Source: an uncultured Candidatus Altimarinota bacterium (GTDB lineage: Bacteria; Patescibacteriota; Gracilibacteria; BD1-5; UBA6164). Taken from it: DNA of 10,537 nucleotides. This document shows positions 7,010 to 10,537 of the stretch, one piece after another; positions within the stretch are counted from its first letter, which is position 1; the number at the start of each line of letters is the position of its first letter. Both the position numbers and the translations under genes were made by a program. Where the stretch lies: positions 1 through 10,537 of the forward strand of contig CALDZW010000065.1 in assembly GCA_937944175.1 (NCBI GenBank), read 5' to 3'. The notes under the pieces are model-generated. The model was not told the DNA's origin, made no database searches, and worked only from the letters and a program-made list of their open reading frames with translations.

Positions 7010-8221
7010 CTAATAACTAATAGTCACTCTGGATAACACTTCTCTTAGCTTTGCAATCTTTGCTTCATCAAATGCATCATAACAAGCTGAATATCTAATA
7101 AACTGCTCTCCTCTTTGTCCAGTGAACGGCACTCATACAACCCCAATCAATGTGATAATTTTTTTATTAAATTCTTCTGAATTCTCAACCTCTTCTCAAT
7201 TGATAGATTTTGGGCAATCAAACATCATAAAGAATCATGCATCTGTTTCACAAGCTGGTTTTAAACCAAATTCTTCAAAGACTTCTCTAAGTATTACTAT
7301 TCTCTTTTGATAAATTTCTTGATTCTTTTTTGCATCAATCTTTGCTTGAGGAGTTTCAAGATATTTTTCCATAGCTGATAATAGTGGTCCAAATGGTCCT
7401 GAATCAGTATTTCCTTTTACTTTTGCTAGTTCTGAAATAAAGTCACTACTTCATACTGTCACAGCTAGCCTCCAACCACATGCTGAAAATGTCTTTGACA
7501 TACTAAATAATTCCATCCACTCTAAATCTGGATAATCTTTTGCTACTTCTGTCAAAGTTACATGACTTGTATGAGTAAGAGCCGTGTAAGCACCATCATT
7601 TACTAATCTTATTTTGTGTTTAATACAATATTCAATAAGTTCAATCCATTCATCTCTTTGTGCTCATACAGGACAAGGGTTTCATGGCTTTACCACAAGT
7701 ATCATCCTAGGTTTTACTCAATCAGGGATGTTATCAATATTTAGCCTGAAATTCTCACTAGCATACATTGGCCATACATGACTCTCTTCTCACAGATACT
7801 CACTCCATGTTCTTATAATATCATAAGCTGGTGCTCAGACCATAAATCACTTATTATCTACCTCAGTGCTTTCTCTATTAGCACCACAGCTAATTGGAAG
7901 CATGGCTAAAGTAGTCTTTTCTCATGGGATGAGTTGAGAAGAAATGTGAGGATACTCATCTATATTAATACCAGAATTTAGTTCAATAAAATTTTGATTC
8001 AATCTATTTTTTGAATTATTTTCTTGGTACGTATGAATTTTCTGGTCATCAATCATCACCTCTTTAGCAACAAGTTCTTGAAGGGCCTTTGGTGGAGTGA
8101 GGTCAGGTTCACCTGATCAAATATTAATGAGATTTTCTTCACCATTTTTTTCTTTATAATCAGCTACTAACATTCCAATTTTTTGAAACAAATTTACTCA
8201 TCCTTCTCATAAATACTTCAT
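7010..8221 (-). CDS. PLP-dependent class I/II aminotransferase, probable diaminopimelate-pathway enzyme
   Basis: The 403-residue product is a fold type I aminotransferase. Motifs are NIGSGEPDLTPPKA at 33-46, GAPAYDIIRTW at 129-139, VKPGNPCPVG at 177-186 (NPxPxG form with Asn181), and VNDGAYTAL at 207-215 (Asp209 to the PLP nitrogen, Tyr212). SMSKTFSACGWRLA at 240-253 holds the PLP lysine Lys243. KGNTDSGPFG lies at 269-278, and FIRYSAC at 374-380 carries the Arg376 that binds the substrate carboxylate. Setting it between asd and dapB suggests that it aminates a tetrahydrodipicolinate-derived keto acid, either directly (DapL route) or as N-succinyl/acetyl (DapC route). Sequence alone does not separate these from aspartate or glutamine transaminases. 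The nitrilase gene ends 42 bases upstream. A TATAAT at 8240-8235 in that gap lacks a good -35. The start ATG is preceded by no clear Shine-Dalgarno. Confidence 0.85.
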
Positions 8222-8263
8222 AAAATTAATTTACATTATATAATAAAAACTGTTTTTAATTTT

Positions 8264-9055
8264 TTATAGACTATACTCTTCTTTAAAGCCTCCTGACAAT
8301 GGTATAATAGACTCTAAGTTAGTAATTTCTTGTTTATCCATATCAGCAAAGTGAAATATATTATCAACAGTTTCTGATATATTTTCTGAATATGGATTAC
8401 TCACAATAGCATTTCATGCATATGTGTTATTCTGGTCTTTTCAAATTGCATCGACTGATGCCATAAAGAATTGATTCTCACTACTCCTTCCCTTACTAAG
8501 TGAGTTAAATATGTCTGGCTTATTCCTTCAATCAACCCAAGCAAAACTCGTAAATACACATTCAACTCATGCTTTTTTATATGCTTCATAAAGCCTTGGA
8601 TACCTAATATCAAAACATATTGATAGACCACACTTCCATCCTTCTAGTTCAAAAATTGAAAGTTCTGCACCAGCAGAATAAACATCTGGTTCTACACTTT
8701 GAGTAAACAAATGATTTTTTCTATAGCTTGTTATTATTGAACCATCTTTTCATATAACTACCACTGAATTGTAAGGCTTATCATCTCAATTTTTTTCTAT
8801 AAACCCAAACATCACTGCAATTGAATATTTTTTTGCTATCTCCTGCATTCTTTGTATTGAAGGGCCATCTAATTTTTCTGCTAATTCATATACATCTTCA
8901 TCCAAAATATACCCTGTAAGACTTTCTTCAGGAAATATCACAAATTGAGTATCTTTTTTATGCTCAAGAACTTTTCTTATATATTCTTCTTTTTTTTCTA
9001 TATTCTTTGCTTTATCTTTCCAAACAGAATCAAAATTCACAAGACAAATTTTCAT
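8264..9055 (-). CDS. Nitrilase-superfamily amidase, omega-amidase (Nit2)-like carbon-nitrogen hydrolase
   Basis: This family hydrolyses small amides by a Glu-Lys-Cys triad. The product has 263 residues, typical for Nit2/omega-amidase-like members. The triad is visible: FPEESLTGY at 41-49 (Glu43), SYRKNHLF at 110-117 (Lys113) and GLSICFDIRYP at 143-153 (Cys147). RSSENQFFMASVDAIG at 190-205 matches the R-x2-EN region after the active site, and YAGNAIVSNPYSE is the usual S-x-I-x-xP-x-G-like segment. It starts 5 bases after the asd stop (TAATAGTATG), so it is probably coupled to it, and it precedes the aminotransferase. Omega-amidases elsewhere remove the amide from keto products of glutamine or asparagine transamination, which fits the neighbour. 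The substrate is not determined by sequence. A role in repairing or recycling an amide by-product of the lysine pathway is possible. Confidence 0.88.
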
Positions 9056-9059
9056 ACTA

Positions 9060-10070
9060 TTATTTATGGTTATTAATACAAGATTGTAGTATTTCTACAG
9101 CATTAAGAGCAGCTCACCTGAGGAGTTGATCTCCACTAATAAATAGTTCTAATCATTTATTTCAAAAAACCAAGTTTTTTCTTATTCTTCCAACCTCTAC
9201 ATCATATTTTCAACTAGCATACAATGGCATTGGATATTTATTATCTTTAACATTATCTACCAATTTAACTCCTGGAGTTTCTGAAAGTAACTGTTTAATG
9301 TCTTCTACATCAACATCTTCTTCAAGTTCTAGAATTACAGATTCACTATGTGCTCTTAAAGTTGGTATTCTTACACAAGTACAACTAATATCTATTGAAG
9401 CATCTCAAAATATTTTATGAGTCTCCCATACTACTTTCATTTCTTCTTTTGTATATCCATTTTCTTGAAAAGCATCAATATGAGGAATCACATTAAAAGC
9501 TATATTTTCAACAAATGTCTCTACTACAGGTTCTTCTCAAGAAAAATATTTTTTTGTATTTGTTTCAAGCTCTTGCATTCAAGCAGCTCATGCTCAACTT
9601 GTTGCTTGATATGTAGACATAAGTAATTTTTTGATTCTATATTTTTTATGAATAGGATAGAGTGCTACTGCTGCTATTGCAGTAGTACAATTAGGATTAG
9701 CAATAATTTTAGCATCACCTATTGAATCACTATTAATTTGAGGTATTACTAAGGGAATTGAATCATCGTACCTAAATGCTGAAGAATTATCTATTACAAT
9801 TACTCATTTAGAAGCTGCAATTGGTGCATATTTTTTAGAATTATCTCAACCAGCAGCGAGTAGTGCATAATCAAGTCAGTCAAAAAATGTTTCGTTTACT
9901 TCTTGTATCTGAATGCTTCCTAAATATGTCTCAACACTCTTCCCTGCACTTCTTGAACTCGCTCATAATCTCAATTCTTCAACAGGAATATCTAATTTTT
10001 GAAGACAATTTATCATTTCTACTCAAACAGCTCATGTACATCACACAATTCATATATTATATTTTTTCAT
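9060..10070 (-). CDS. asd: Aspartate-semialdehyde dehydrogenase (Asd)
   Basis: Asd reduces aspartyl phosphate with NADPH to aspartate semialdehyde, the branch point for lysine/DAP, threonine and methionine. The product is 336 residues, the normal length. Motifs are IGIVGCTGAVGVEM at 6-19 (NADP loop), ASSRSAGK at 37-44, IDNSSAFR at 93-100, and ANPNCTTAIAA at 124-134 with nucleophile Cys128. STYQATSGAGAAGM at 152-165 holds Gln155, and RIPTLRAHSE at 234-243 holds substrate Arg234 and general-base His241. SGDQLLRGAALNAVEIL closes the protein. The glycines of the nucleotide loop and of the SGAGAAG run are mostly TGA, strong evidence for code 25. Start ATG 10070 directly precedes the nucleotide-binding loop. 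It lies 44 bases after the homoserine dehydrogenase stop. Confidence 0.96.
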
Positions 10071-10114
10071 GATAATCAGTGGTATATTATAAAATATTTA
10101 TACTTTTATATGTA

Positions 10115-10537
10115 CTATTTTGTTGGAAGATAACTTGGAAGCATTTTAGCAATACCTACCCTTACTGATCAAGCTGTCACCTCAAGTCATGCTCCTCTAG
10201 ATTTTATTACATGGGGGAGTGGATCTGACAATATATCTGTCTCTACAATAGCTATATTTGATGTCCCACTTACTCCTCACATGTCAGAAAGTGCATCAAC
10301 TGATGCAAGTCCTACCTTTACTGTAGCCTTTCATTTTTTGATTTTTATTTCTCATACATACCTCAGTCTTGTATTCTCTTTTTTTCATTTTTCTATAAGG
10401 TCAGTAAAACGACTGTCCTCTTTTTCTAATGCTTGTAAAAAATCTTCTCAAGAGTGCTGGGCATACTCTTCAGAGATAAGAGGCTCTACCTTTACTTCTG
10501 ACATCTCAATCTCAATACCAGCATAACGAGCCAATAT
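10115..10537 (-). CDS. Homoserine dehydrogenase, C-terminal part (possibly bifunctional aspartokinase/homoserine dehydrogenase)
   Basis: The last 140 residues of a gene entering from the right edge end at TAG 10117-10115. They match the end of the ThrA/MetL-type homoserine dehydrogenase catalytic domain: ILARYAGIEIEMSEVKVEPL, a variable acidic stretch, LRYVGEIKI, KVGLASVDALSDMGGVSGT, then LPHVIKSRGAGLEVTAGSVR and a terminal GIAKMLPSYL. The enzyme reduces aspartate semialdehyde to homoserine for threonine and methionine. The LARxxG and RYVG arrangement is that of the C-terminal domain of E. coli ThrA, so a fused aspartokinase may lie outside the window; it could equally be monofunctional Hom. 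Placement next to asd supports control of the whole aspartate family from one transcript. TGA appears at several glycine sites. Confidence 0.85.

Noticed and set aside
8246..8258. AAAAAC-A-GTTTTT inverted repeat as a terminator after the amidase gene
   Set aside because: The stem is six mostly A-T pairs with a one-base loop, too weak and too tight to fold. The aminotransferase follows closely in the same direction.
8401..8631. Minus-strand frame of 76 codons inside the amidase gene
   Set aside because: It overlaps the nitrilase-family frame in another phase, and that frame carries the catalytic Cys motif and continues past TGA as Gly.
9417..10072. Plus-strand frames opposite asd
   Set aside because: Asd is clearly encoded on the minus strand across this whole stretch. 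The plus frames are Phe/Ser/Cys-rich antisense shadows.
10281..10526. Plus-strand frame of 81 codons with Ser/Phe-rich product
   Set aside because: It is antisense to the homoserine dehydrogenase C-terminus, which matches the family along its length.

Overview
The window almost certainly comes from a candidate-phyla bacterium that reads TGA as glycine (genetic code 25), such as Gracilibacteria or Absconditabacteria (SR1). Under the standard code every long gene breaks at TGA. Read as Gly, those codons fall on conserved family glycines (RibH, Asd, DapA, DapB, LysA, the aminotransferase and others). Every gene whose end is visible stops at TAA or TAG and none at TGA. The DNA is AT-rich and most genes lack a strong Shine-Dalgarno site. 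Phylum assignment rests on the code and on general gene style, not on a marker gene.

Layout. At the left edge is the 5' part of a secreted or membrane-anchored protein (minus strand, 1-212). It diverges from ribH (plus, 390-845), which encodes lumazine synthase. ribH converges on a Mur-ligase (MurF-type) gene (minus, 907-2277), and the two share a bidirectional hairpin that contains both stop codons. The rest of the window is one minus-strand gene train. In transcription order it holds the 3' end of homoserine dehydrogenase or a bifunctional aspartokinase/homoserine dehydrogenase (10537-10115), asd (10070-9060), a nitrilase-superfamily amidase (9055-8264), a class I/II aminotransferase (8221-7010), a 96-residue unknown protein (6951-6661), dapB (6640-5909), dapA (5848-4955), a signal-peptide/TM/TPR protein (4862-3936), a 50-residue unknown protein (3955-3803) and lysA (about 3783/3735-2500). 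A clear intrinsic terminator follows lysA at 2403-2381.

Together the train runs aspartate semialdehyde -> dihydrodipicolinate -> tetrahydrodipicolinate -> (aminotransferase) -> diaminopimelate -> lysine. The Mur ligase downstream ties it to peptidoglycan precursors. No dapD, dapE or dapF is visible. The aminotransferase may therefore be the diaminopimelate-forming step, with the adjacent omega-amidase-like enzyme as a possible partner, but this is inference.

Points deserving a second look are an in-frame TAA near the lysA N-terminus, the aminotransferase/amidase pairing, three lineage-type unknown genes embedded in the operon, a hairpin that covers the Shine-Dalgarno of the 96-residue gene, and a MurF-like protein with no usual N-terminal domain. 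I see no CRISPR, tRNA, rRNA or mobile element, and nothing I can call a new system with confidence.
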